NCBI GenBank assembly: GCA_964396685.1
Contig: CAYNFS010000001.1
Coordinates: 62,001-126,000, forward strand
Length of the DNA stretch: 64,000 nt
Source: CAYNFS01 sp964396685
Lineage (GTDB): Bacteria; Patescibacteriota; Doudnabacteria; UBA920; 2-01-FULL-46-14
Direction: 5' to 3'
The notes beneath the pieces are model-generated. The model searched no databases, was not told the origin of the DNA, and saw nothing but the letters and a program-made list of their open reading frames with translations. A program made the translations under genes and the position numbers. Position 1 is the stretch's first letter; every line of letters begins with the position of its first letter. This document shows, one piece after another, positions 8,771-15,454 of the stretch.

Positions 8771-8932
8771 CTTCCTAAAAATATTTGTTTTATTTTGGCT
8801 AACCGCCAAAAGGCTATCGCCTAAAAGAGCAATACATCCGATAACACGGCATATCTGAAAAAATAAGCCACGTAGCAGGCTGGTTTTTGGCAAATTGCCG
8901 ATTTTTCTTTTATTTGTTATGCTTACGCCACC

Positions 8933-9223
8933 ATGGCACAAATAAAAATACGCGAGAAAATTCGTAAACAATTTCCTTTATTAAGGGAAAAATACCATGT
9001 CAAAAAGATCGGGATTTTTGGCTCTTTTGCCCGTGGCGAACAAGAAAAGGGAAGCGACTTGGATGTTCTGGTGGAATTCGAAACTCCCGTCAGCTTTTTT
9101 GATTTTATCAGGCTGGAAAATTTTTTAACCCATGCTTTACGCAAAAAAGTGGATTTAGTTTCCAAGAGGGCCGTCAAGCCAGCGGTAAAAAAGGAAATTT
9201 TCAAAGAAGTGCAATATGTCTAA
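8933..9223 (+). CDS. mntA: MntA-like minimal nucleotidyltransferase antitoxin
   Basis: 96 residues, the usual size for MNT proteins. The polymerase-beta-type motif GSFARGEQEKGSDLDVLVEF (residues ~30-49) gives GS-x(10)-D-x-D. In HepT/MntA pairs the MNT protein AMPylates the HEPN toxin on a tyrosine and inactivates it. It overlaps the HEPN gene by 8 bp. No strong SD precedes the ATG at 8933. Confidence 0.9.
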   Translation: MAQIKIREKIRKQFPLLREKYHVKKIGIFGSFARGEQEKGSDLDVLVEFETPVSFFDFIRLENFLTHALRKKVDLVSKRAVKPAVKKEIFKEVQYV

Positions 9224-9560
9224 AAGAGGGATAAGACTCTACCTTGAAGATATCCAGAATTCTATTCGAAAAATAGAGAAGTATACACGTGGCTCTAATT
9301 TTGATAAATTTTCCAAAGATGAAAAATTGATTGACGCAGTCGTCAGGAATCTCTCTGTTATCGGCGAAGCGGTCAGGAGTATTCCCCGGCATATGAAGGC
9401 CAAAAATCCAGACATGGCTTGGAAAGAAGTCAAAGGCATGAGAAACAAGGTTGTTCATGAGTATTTTGGCATTGATGAAGAAATCTTGTGGAAGACTATT
9501 CAAGAAGATCTGCCAGTTTTCAAAAAGCAAATCGCCAGACTATTAAGCGATATTAAATAA
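9216..9560 (+). CDS. hepT: HepT-like HEPN ribonuclease toxin
   Basis: 114-residue all-helical HEPN protein (DUF86 type). The catalytic R-x4-6-H motif is present as RNKVVHEYF (residues ~75-83), with the tyrosine that MntA modifies in the known system two residues after the His. The gene overlaps mntA by 8 bp. Its last codon lies inside the right arm of the 21-bp inverted repeat bounding the module. Known family members act as RNases controlling growth or phage defence; which applies here is unknown. Confidence 0.9.
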   Translation: MSKRGIRLYLEDIQNSIRKIEKYTRGSNFDKFSKDEKLIDAVVRNLSVIGEAVRSIPRHMKAKNPDMAWKEVKGMRNKVVHEYFGIDEEILWKTIQEDLPVFKKQIARLLSDIK

Positions 9561-9594
9561 AAGAAAAATCGGCAACTTCAGATACACTTGAACG

Positions 9595-10824
9595 TTATGC
9601 TTTAACCAATCGCTCGAGAAGCGTTCCCATTTTTTGAGCGATAATCTCCCAGTCGTATTTTTCTTCCACGAGTTTTCGGCCGTTCTGGCCGAGCTTTTCC
9701 CGCAACTGCCCGTCTTCCAGGAGCAGTTTTATTTTTTCGGCTAAATCTTTGGGGTCATCGGCTTTGACGAACAAGCCGTTAGGATTTGACCCACTCTCAC
9801 TCTCCCCCTCCGCCCCGTTGGCGAGGAGGAGAAAAGGAGAAAGAAACTCCGGAATTCCCCCGACCGGAGTGCCAATCACCGGCAATCCCGCGGCCATGGC
9901 TTCCAGAAACGAGCTTCCCAAGCCCTCGGAGCGCGAAGGGCGGACAAAAATGTCGGCTTGGCTTAAGTAATCGGGGATCTTCTCCGACTCGACATTTCCG
10001 ACAAATTCTACCATGTCTTCCACGTTTAAATCTTTTGCAAGCTGTTTAAGTTTAACTTCTTCAGGCCCGCTTCCCACAATCAACAACTTGACGTCATTGC
10101 GAGGAGTCTGCGACGAAGCAATCTCATGATTTTGGGATTGCTTCCTCCTCGACAAGCTCGGGGTCGCAATGACAGCCATTGCGTGAATCAAAATATCAAT
10201 CCCGTTCTTCGGCACCAGCCGGGAGGTTGTGATTATTTTAATAATTCTGCCCCCTCTCAATCTCCCCCGTGATAAGGGGGAGAAAACAGAGAAGGTGACT
10301 CCATTCGGCACAACTTCAATCGGACGAGTCGCTCCTTCCGCTTTTGCCCAATCGGCAAGATATTGGCTGATTGCCTGAATGCAGTCCGCTCGCCTGAAAA
10401 TTTTCTGCCACTGCTTCTTAAAGCCTCTGACCCTGCGATGAATGTGGACAATCTCGTCTCCTTCCTGCAATGTCAGCAAAAACTTTACTTGAGGAAACCT
10501 GCGCAGATACATCAAAGCCGCGGCTCCCGCGTAAGCCGCCATAACCCCCCAGACAATTTGATATGGACGCTCCTGATGAAATTTTTTAGCAAGCCTAAAT
10601 GCCAAAACCGGATACAAATACCTCCCCAAGCGACTGCCGAATCCTACGCGATAGACATTGACGTTGCCTATCCGCTCGAAAGATTTGTGCTTGCGGCTGA
10701 AACGGCAGGTGACCAAATCAAAATCAAAGGACGGCAAACGATCGGTAATGTTCCTGACCGCGAGTTCTGCGCCTCCGATCAAGGGCTCGTAAGCAATGCT
10801 GAAAATCAAGATACGGGGTTTCAT
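9595..10824 (-). CDS. GT4-family glycosyltransferase with three in-frame repeat insertions
   Basis: 409 residues. Core motifs: AYEPLIGGAELAVRNI at the N-terminus, SRLVPKNGIDILIHAM, VGSGPEEVKLKQLAKDL, and E-x7-E in RSEGLGSSFLEAMAAGLPVIGT. Three segments come from dispersed repeats: family A at 10249-10294 (SPLSRGRLRGG), family B at 10093-10173 (ATPSLSRRKQS...SSQTPRND) and a degenerate family A copy at 9789-9847 before the C-terminal GLFV. All preserve the frame. ATGA overlap with the upstream epimerase. Confidence 0.88.
   Translation of the reverse strand: MKPRILIFSIAYEPLIGGAELAVRNITDRLPSFDFDLVTCRFSRKHKSFERIGNVNVYRVGFGSRLGRYLYPVLAFRLAKKFHQERPYQIVWGVMAAYAGAAALMYLRRFPQVKFLLTLQEGDEIVHIHRRVRGFKKQWQKIFRRADCIQAISQYLADWAKAEGATRPIEVVPNGVTFSVFSPLSRGRLRGGRIIKIITTSRLVPKNGIDILIHAMAVIATPSLSRRKQSQNHEIASSQTPRNDVKLLIVGSGPEEVKLKQLAKDLNVEDMVEFVGNVESEKIPDYLSQADIFVRPSRSEGLGSSFLEAMAAGLPVIGTPVGGIPEFLSPFLLLANGAEGESESGSNPNGLFVKADDPKDLAEKIKLLLEDGQLREKLGQNGRKLVEEKYDWEIIAQKMGTLLERLVKA
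9789..9847. repeat. Degenerate family A element inside a GT4 gene
   Basis: CTCTCCCCCTCCGCC...GGCGAGGAGGAGAA retains the C-rich/G-rich inverted arms with mismatches. In frame near the 3' end of the gene at 9595-10824. Confidence 0.6.
10093..10173. repeat. Family B element inside a GT4 gene
   Basis: Starts GTCATTGCGAGGAGTCTG and ends GGTCGCAATGAC, with interior GAAGCAATC/GATTGCTTC. In frame with the gene at 9595-10824. Confidence 0.85.
10249..10294. repeat. Family A element inside a GT4 gene
   Basis: CTCCCCCGTGATAAGGGGGAG core with a C-rich left flank; in frame with the gene at 9595-10824. Confidence 0.75.
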
Positions 10825-11732
10825 GAAAGTCCATACAGTTTTTTAAGTTCCGCAATTCCTTTTTCCAAAGAGTTCTTCGGCTGCCAGCCTAAAAGTTTTC
10901 CGGCTTTTGTGTTGTCGGCCAAAGTTACGCGGGTTTCAGCCGGTCTGGGCGGAATATGCGCGCTTTCTCCGCCGATAATTTTCGCCACCTCATTAATACT
11001 GTAATTTTTCCCGGTACCGATATTAAAAATTTCACCGCCAAGAACTTCCTTTTGCCAAGCCAAAATATTCGCCTCCACTACATCTGAAACGTAAGTAAAA
11101 TCGCGCTGCTGCTCTCCATCACCGACGATTGGCAGAGGTTCTCGATTTTTAAATCTATCTAAAAAAATGCCTATGACCGTGGCATAAGGCCCATCGGCTT
11201 CCGTAGTTTGCCTCGGCCCATAAACATTGAAGTAGCGCAAAACCACAGTCGGAAATTTGTAAAGCTCGGAAAAAAGCCGACAGTACATCTCCCCGACCAG
11301 CTTTTGCAATCCATAGGGGCTTTTCGGGCGCGGCGTCATATCTTCGGTCAGCGGCAACCGATTCTGGTCTCCATACACCGAAGACGACGCGGAGTACACA
11401 AGCTTCTTCACCCCTGCTTTGTAAGCGGCCCATAAAACGTTCAGAGTCCCGGTGATATTTGACTTGTTCCAAGGCAAAGGATTGGCAATGGACGGCTGGA
11501 TGCGGGCCTGGGCCGCCAAGTGAAACACGCATTCCACGCCTGCAAAATGCGGAGCGATTTTTTCGTAATCGGCAATGTCACATTCTACAAATTTTGCCCG
11601 GGGATTTAGATTTTTTTTCTTGCCGGTGGAAAGATTATCCAAAACCACAACTTCATGGCCGTCCGCTATGAGCCTGTCCGCCAAATGTGAACCGATGAAT
11701 CCAGCACCACCTGTGACTAAAAGCTTGGTCAT
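10821..11732 (-). CDS. NAD-dependent nucleotide-sugar epimerase (extended SDR, GalE/WbpP-like)
   Basis: 303 residues. TGGAGFIGSH (residues ~7-16) is the glycine-rich NAD motif. The catalytic triad is visible as the Ser of YSASSSVYG and Y-x3-K in SPYGLQKLVGE (~140-150). LRYFNVYGPRQ and FTYVSDVVEA are typical of UDP-glucose or UDP-N-acetylhexosamine 4-epimerases. Substrate choice cannot be read. It overlaps the upstream UDP-sugar dehydrogenase and the downstream glycosyltransferase by 4 bp each, so it supplies activated sugar to this locus. Confidence 0.9.
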   Translation of the reverse strand: MTKLLVTGGAGFIGSHLADRLIADGHEVVVLDNLSTGKKKNLNPRAKFVECDIADYEKIAPHFAGVECVFHLAAQARIQPSIANPLPWNKSNITGTLNVLWAAYKAGVKKLVYSASSSVYGDQNRLPLTEDMTPRPKSPYGLQKLVGEMYCRLFSELYKFPTVVLRYFNVYGPRQTTEADGPYATVIGIFLDRFKNREPLPIVGDGEQQRDFTYVSDVVEANILAWQKEVLGGEIFNIGTGKNYSINEVAKIIGGESAHIPPRPAETRVTLADNTKAGKLLGWQPKNSLEKGIAELKKLYGLS

Positions 11733-12520
11733 TTTTTTGCTTTAAGGCGTTCGTTAATCTTGTCCACTTGCTCGAGGAGCCGTAAATCTAAGCCAAGTTT
11801 TTGGCCAAGCCAAACTAGGCTTTTGAGATCTTTTGGCAGGCATTTGCCGTCGTACCCTCGATAGCCTGCGTGCAAGACGTCAAAGTGCGCGTTGTCATTT
11901 CTGATTCTCGAATCAGCCGCCAATCCCTCTCGCACCGTATGATAATCAATCTCAAGCTTTTCGCAAAGATCATAAATATTGTTGGCAAAAATCACTTTGA
12001 AAGCGTAATAAGAATTGATGGCATATTTCGCCATCTCGGCAATGCTTGCCGGCGCAATTTTTTGATAAGGGGCGGATGGCAGAATCTTCAAAACCTGGTC
12101 CGCCAAATCCTTGGTTTTTGTGGTATATCCTACAAGCTGTTTGTCGGGATGCGCAAAATCCTCAATTGCGGTCTTTTCCGTCAAAAATTCGGGGTTGAAG
12201 ATAAAATTAGCTTGAGAGTACTTTGCTTGATAATTATCAGTCGTCCCAGGCACCACCGTGGATTTAATAATAATAATCTGTTTGTCAGGATTAACCAGGT
12301 GCGAAACTGTTTTGGCAACGGCATCGTCCATCTCCGTTAAATCCTGACCGTTGTTGTGCGGAGTCGGAACTGCTACAAAAATCAAATCACTCGCTGCCAC
12401 TTCTTCGATGGGATCGGAATCCTTGTATTTATCGTAAACCTTCACTTTCCCATAATAAGCGGCTATGGCCTTGCCGACTGCTCCGCCGCCAACGATTCCG
12501 ACTGAAAATTTATTGGTCAT
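11729..12520 (-). CDS. Short UDP-sugar/GDP-mannose dehydrogenase-like protein, copy 1
   Basis: 263 residues against roughly 390-450 for usual UGD/GMD enzymes; the C-terminal UDP-binding domain is missing. Kept features: GIVGGGAVGKAIA (NAD site), FVAVPTP, STVVPGTT, FNPEFL (catalytic Glu), the EMAKYAINSYYAFKVIFAN helix and the catalytic Cys in DGKCLPKDLKS. The adjacent gene is a paralog of the same short form. Either the two assemble into an active enzyme or they act on an atypical substrate (inference). Confidence 0.85.
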   Translation of the reverse strand: MTNKFSVGIVGGGAVGKAIAAYYGKVKVYDKYKDSDPIEEVAASDLIFVAVPTPHNNGQDLTEMDDAVAKTVSHLVNPDKQIIIIKSTVVPGTTDNYQAKYSQANFIFNPEFLTEKTAIEDFAHPDKQLVGYTTKTKDLADQVLKILPSAPYQKIAPASIAEMAKYAINSYYAFKVIFANNIYDLCEKLEIDYHTVREGLAADSRIRNDNAHFDVLHAGYRGYDGKCLPKDLKSLVWLGQKLGLDLRLLEQVDKINERLKAKK

Positions 12521-13349
12521 ACTTTCCTTGGTTTAGGCGAAGATTCACTTCTTTAGCTTTTTCAAACAAAGACATATCCACGCCCAGTGCTTTCCCTTCG
12601 GCAATCACACTTTTGATGTCCTTTGGGAAACATTTCCCGCCATAGCCACGGTATGCTTCATGACGATTTTGATTAAGGCTTGCCTCGGTATGCCAGATTT
12701 CCCAATGGCTTTCTCCCACGCGCTTGTCGGCCACCACCGCCTCTTTGACCAGTTCATAATCAATTCCTAGAGCTTGGCAAATGTCATAAATTTGATTTGC
12801 AAAAATCACGCGCAGGGCCAAAAAAGTGTTAGACGCGTATTTAATCATCTCCGCAACGGTGGCTGGGACAATTTTCCGGTAAGGCGCTTCCGGCAAAATT
12901 TCCAAAAGTTCAGAAATCAAAGGATTATCTTTGGTTTTGCTTGTAAACCCCGCGATTTGTCTGTCGTTTTTGAGAAAATCATCGTTCGCGGTTTTGTCGC
13001 GTAAAAATTCCGGGTTGAAAGCAAAGTTAATCAAGGGATATTTTTGCTGATACTTTTCAGTGGTTCCCGGAAGCGCCGTTGATTTGATCACGACTAACTG
13101 ATTGGCCGAATCAACAAGATGAGTTACCACGTTCTCGACCGCCTCGTCCAAAATAGACAAATCAAAACCGCCATTGTATGGGGTAGGTACGCAAATAAAA
13201 ATAAACCGAGCTTGGGCTACTTCCTCGATTGGGTCAGAATCTTTATATTTGTCGTAAACCTTGGCGGAGTTAAAAAAATTTTTAACCGCGCTCCCGACTA
13301 CCCCGCCGCCGATGATTCCAACTAAATGTCCACTCATGTTATAATCCAT
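12510..13349 (-). CDS. Short UDP-sugar/GDP-mannose dehydrogenase-like protein, copy 2
   Basis: 279 residues; a start at the second ATG (13337) is equally possible because neither has a Shine-Dalgarno site. GIIGGGVVGSAVK, CVPTP, STALPGTT, FNPEFLRDK and GYGGKCFPKDIKS repeat the motif order of the downstream paralog, so this is a tandem duplication. The C-terminal domain is missing here too. The stop overlaps the next start by 11 bp. It is the first gene of the minus-strand run and is divergent from the GT at 13364. Confidence 0.85.
   Translation of the reverse strand: MDYNMSGHLVGIIGGGVVGSAVKNFFNSAKVYDKYKDSDPIEEVAQARFIFICVPTPYNGGFDLSILDEAVENVVTHLVDSANQLVVIKSTALPGTTEKYQQKYPLINFAFNPEFLRDKTANDDFLKNDRQIAGFTSKTKDNPLISELLEILPEAPYRKIVPATVAEMIKYASNTFLALRVIFANQIYDICQALGIDYELVKEAVVADKRVGESHWEIWHTEASLNQNRHEAYRGYGGKCFPKDIKSVIAEGKALGVDMSLFEKAKEVNLRLNQGKYDQ
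13340..13345 (+). promoter_or_regulatory. -10-like TATAAT before the plus-strand glycosyltransferase
   Basis: Consensus TATAAT 18 bp before the ATG at 13364, implying a leader of about 12 nt. It overlaps the first codons of the divergent dehydrogenase gene. No clear -35 box. Confidence 0.4.
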
Positions 13350-13363
13350 TATGTCTTAAAAAT

Positions 13364-14566
13364 ATGGAAAAGTCAATCTGTTTTGTGGTAACCCAGGGAG
13401 AATTAGGCGGCGCCCAGCGCTACGTTTTTGATCTGGCTGCAAGTCTTGCGGGCTCTTATCGAGTTTTGGTCGTGGTCGGAGCCGAAAAGTCAGAATTGCA
13501 GCAAAAACTGCAAGAAGCAAACGTTGAAGTGAAAATGGCTAACAATCTTGTGCGAAAAATTCATCCGATCAAAGACCTTCGCGCAATTTTTGAATTAAGA
13601 AAGGTTTTTCGGGAAATAAAGCCGGATATCGTGCATCTAAACAGCAGCAAGGCGGGAGTTATGGGAAGCATTTCGGCCAGGCTTGCCGGTATCAAAAATG
13701 TGATTTTTACGGCGCACGGATTTGCCTTTTTGGAGCCGCATTCCTGGATAATCAGACAAATTTATTTTTGGGCCGAAAAAATTGCCAGTCTTTTTCGCCG
13801 CAAAATCATCTGCGTTTCGGAGTTTGACCGGCAGGAAGCGATCAAATGGGGCCTTTGCCAGCCGGAAAAACTGGTAACTATTCATAACGGGATTGAACCC
13901 TTCAACGTCATTGCGACCCCGAGCTTGGCGAGGGGGAAGCAATCTCATGAGATCGCCACGGGCTTACGTCCTCGCGATGACAGAAATACGGTAATTGGAA
14001 CGATAGCCAACCTCTACAAAACCAAAGGCTTGGAATATCTGATAGAGGCCGCCCATATACTAAATACTAAATACCAAATACTAAATACTAAATTTCTCGT
14101 CATTGGCGAAGGGCAGGAAAGAGGGAATCTGGAATCACAAATCAGGAATAATGGTTTACAAGACAAATTCATTTTGCTTGGGGCAAAACCGGATGCCGCG
14201 CAATATCTGCCGCAATTTGACATTTTTGTTTTGCCGTCAATCAAAGAAGGTTTCCCTTATACCATTCTGGAAGCAATGAGTGCGGGGTTGCCAATCGTGG
14301 CAACGGCGGTGGGAGGTATTCCGGAAATGCTAACCCCCTCTCTTTCTCCCCCTATTTCGCAGAGCGAAACAGGGGGAGATGAAGTGGGGGTTCTCGTTCC
14401 TCCCAAAGACCCGCAAGCGCAGGCAGAAGCAATCCGGTTTCTGGTCAACAATCCCGGAATAGCAAAAAAACTCGGACAAAATGCCCAAGCCAAAGTCAAA
14501 GAATTCACCGCAGAAAAGATGATAAACAAAACGATCGGAATTTATGAGTCATTGCGAGGAGTGTAA
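13364..14566 (+). CDS. GT4-family glycosyltransferase carrying several repeat insertions
   Basis: 400 residues. Core: TQGELGGAQRYVFDLAASL (N-terminus), HLNSSKAGVMGSISARLAGI, ANLYKTKGLEYLIEAA, VIGEGQERGNLE, and E-x7-E in KEGFPYTILEAMSAGLPIVAT. Repeat-derived segments: family B at 13907-13982, an A/T-rich CTAAATACTAAATAC element near 14056-14093 (peptide ILNTKYQILNTK), and family A at 14333-14391. The final residues and the stop codon are supplied by a second family B element at 14548-14628. Family B segments resemble those in the GTs at 5485 and 9595. Confidence 0.88.
   Translation: MEKSICFVVTQGELGGAQRYVFDLAASLAGSYRVLVVVGAEKSELQQKLQEANVEVKMANNLVRKIHPIKDLRAIFELRKVFREIKPDIVHLNSSKAGVMGSISARLAGIKNVIFTAHGFAFLEPHSWIIRQIYFWAEKIASLFRRKIICVSEFDRQEAIKWGLCQPEKLVTIHNGIEPFNVIATPSLARGKQSHEIATGLRPRDDRNTVIGTIANLYKTKGLEYLIEAAHILNTKYQILNTKFLVIGEGQERGNLESQIRNNGLQDKFILLGAKPDAAQYLPQFDIFVLPSIKEGFPYTILEAMSAGLPIVATAVGGIPEMLTPSLSPPISQSETGGDEVGVLVPPKDPQAQAEAIRFLVNNPGIAKKLGQNAQAKVKEFTAEKMINKTIGIYESLRGV
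13907..13982. repeat. Family B element inside a GT4 gene
   Basis: GTCATTGCGAC at the left and CGCGATGACAG at the right, with interior GAAGCAATC. In frame. Confidence 0.75.
14333..14391. repeat. Family A element inside a GT4 gene
   Basis: CTCCCCCT and AGGGGGAG arms around an inner TTTCGC...GCGAAA stem, with outer ACCCCC/GGGGGT. In frame. The inner stem differs from the copy at 2398 (there GTCCGC/GCGGAT) while the structure is conserved. Confidence 0.85.
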
Positions 14567-14628
14567 CGACGAAGCAATCTCACAGGCTTTAGGATTGCTT
14601 CGTCCGCCTCTGGCGGACTCGCAATGAC
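14548..14628. repeat. Family B element forming the 3' end of a GT gene
   Basis: GTCATTGCGAGGAG...CTCGCAATGAC with GAAGCAATC/GATTGCTTC inside. The TAA stop of the gene at 13364-14566 lies within the left arm. Confidence 0.85.
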
Positions 14629-14638
14629 GCGTATCTAA

Positions 14639-15328
14639 TTAGGTCTTTAGTTTCTCCAACTCTCTTCTCACAGCCTCATTAGTTGGATTGAGTTCCAGGT
14701 GTTTCTGGTAGTATTCTATCGCTTTTTCTTTATTGCCGATTTGCTGATAAAAACTTCCGGTCAAAGAATAGAGATCGGCGGCTTCGGGATTGTTTTTGAT
14801 TGAGTCCAAAAGCAAAGCCTCGGCCTTGCCGTTGTCTTTGAGCGCGTAAAAATACAGCTCAAACAAATTGCGAATGGTCGGAATGTCGTCCGGATCGTTA
14901 GCTATGGAAATCAGATAATTTTTTTCGGCCTTGTCATACTCTTGAAGCTCAAAGTGGTAAAGAGCGGCAAGATTTGAGAAAGACAAGGAGTTTTGGGGCC
15001 GAATGATATTGGCATATTCCCAGGCGTCAATCGCACCCTCGTAATCTCCCAGATACTGCTTGAGGATGGCGACATCGTTTATACCCTGAAGCGTGTCAAA
15101 ATTGGCATTGATTACCGCTTCCCGGGCTGTTTTCAGCTGCTCCAGATATTTATCTCTCTGCTCTTCAGTCAAATCGGTCTTTGTGATTTTTGCTTCCGCG
15201 ATAATGCTGGCCTTGAGAGCTTCCAGATCAGCATCTTGAGGCACGGTTTTGCTAAACTCGCGGTACGTAAAAAAACCGGCAGCGGCTACCAATATCAACG
15301 CGATTGCGATTTTGACAGTTTTGCCCAT
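14639..15328 (-). CDS. Membrane-anchored TPR protein
   Basis: 229 residues. One N-terminal TM helix (IAIALILVAAAGFFTYREF, ~6-24) is followed by a charged linker and three or four tetratricopeptide units: LKQYLGDYEGAIDAWEYANI, FELQEYDKAEKNYLISI, ALKDNGKAEALLLDSI and YQQIGNKEKAIEYYQKHLEL. TPRs mediate protein-protein contacts at the membrane face. It stands alone between the GT locus and the surface-protein gene; partner unknown. Confidence 0.8.
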   Translation of the reverse strand: MGKTVKIAIALILVAAAGFFTYREFSKTVPQDADLEALKASIIAEAKITKTDLTEEQRDKYLEQLKTAREAVINANFDTLQGINDVAILKQYLGDYEGAIDAWEYANIIRPQNSLSFSNLAALYHFELQEYDKAEKNYLISIANDPDDIPTIRNLFELYFYALKDNGKAEALLLDSIKNNPEAADLYSLTGSFYQQIGNKEKAIEYYQKHLELNPTNEAVRRELEKLKT

Positions 15329-15352
15329 AGAAAAATAATAGCAAAAACTTGA

Positions 15353-15394
15353 ACCAAAAACAACCCCGCCCTTTTTGCGAAAAGGGCGGGGTGT
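15353..15394 (-). terminator. Intrinsic terminator of the surface-protein gene
   Basis: On the minus strand CCCCGCCCTTTT...AAAAAGGGCGGGG is followed by TTGTTTTTGG. It lies about 60 bp after the stop at 15455. Confidence 0.85.
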
Positions 15395-15454
15395 TTCTCC
15401 TCTGCTTCCTTTTTTGAATCAGGAAGCAGTCATAACCAAGTTTTTATTACCTGA

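Larger units (their letters stand above)
8427..8845. mobile_element. Inverted-repeat-bounded 419-bp cassette carrying one small gene
   Basis: The left arm 8427-8470 is repeated inverted on the right: a perfect 21-bp match (8450-8470 with 8771-8791) and a 23-bp match with two mismatches (8427-8449 with 8823-8845). The right arm is split by a 31-bp insertion containing a TTTTGG...CCAAAA hairpin. The only gene inside is the 75-aa ORF at 8502. The structure resembles a MITE-like or cassette element; no transposase is present. Confidence 0.65.
8895..9575. mobile_element. Toxin-antitoxin cassette bounded by perfect 21-bp inverted repeats
   Basis: Bases 8895-8915 are the exact reverse complement of 9555-9575 (21 of 21). 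Between them lie only the MntA-like and HepT-like genes, and the right arm includes the hepT stop codon. The match ends sharply on both sides. It lies 50 bp from the previous inverted-repeat cassette. This could be a mobile or module boundary; paired transcription terminators are less likely because neither arm is itself a hairpin. Confidence 0.6.
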
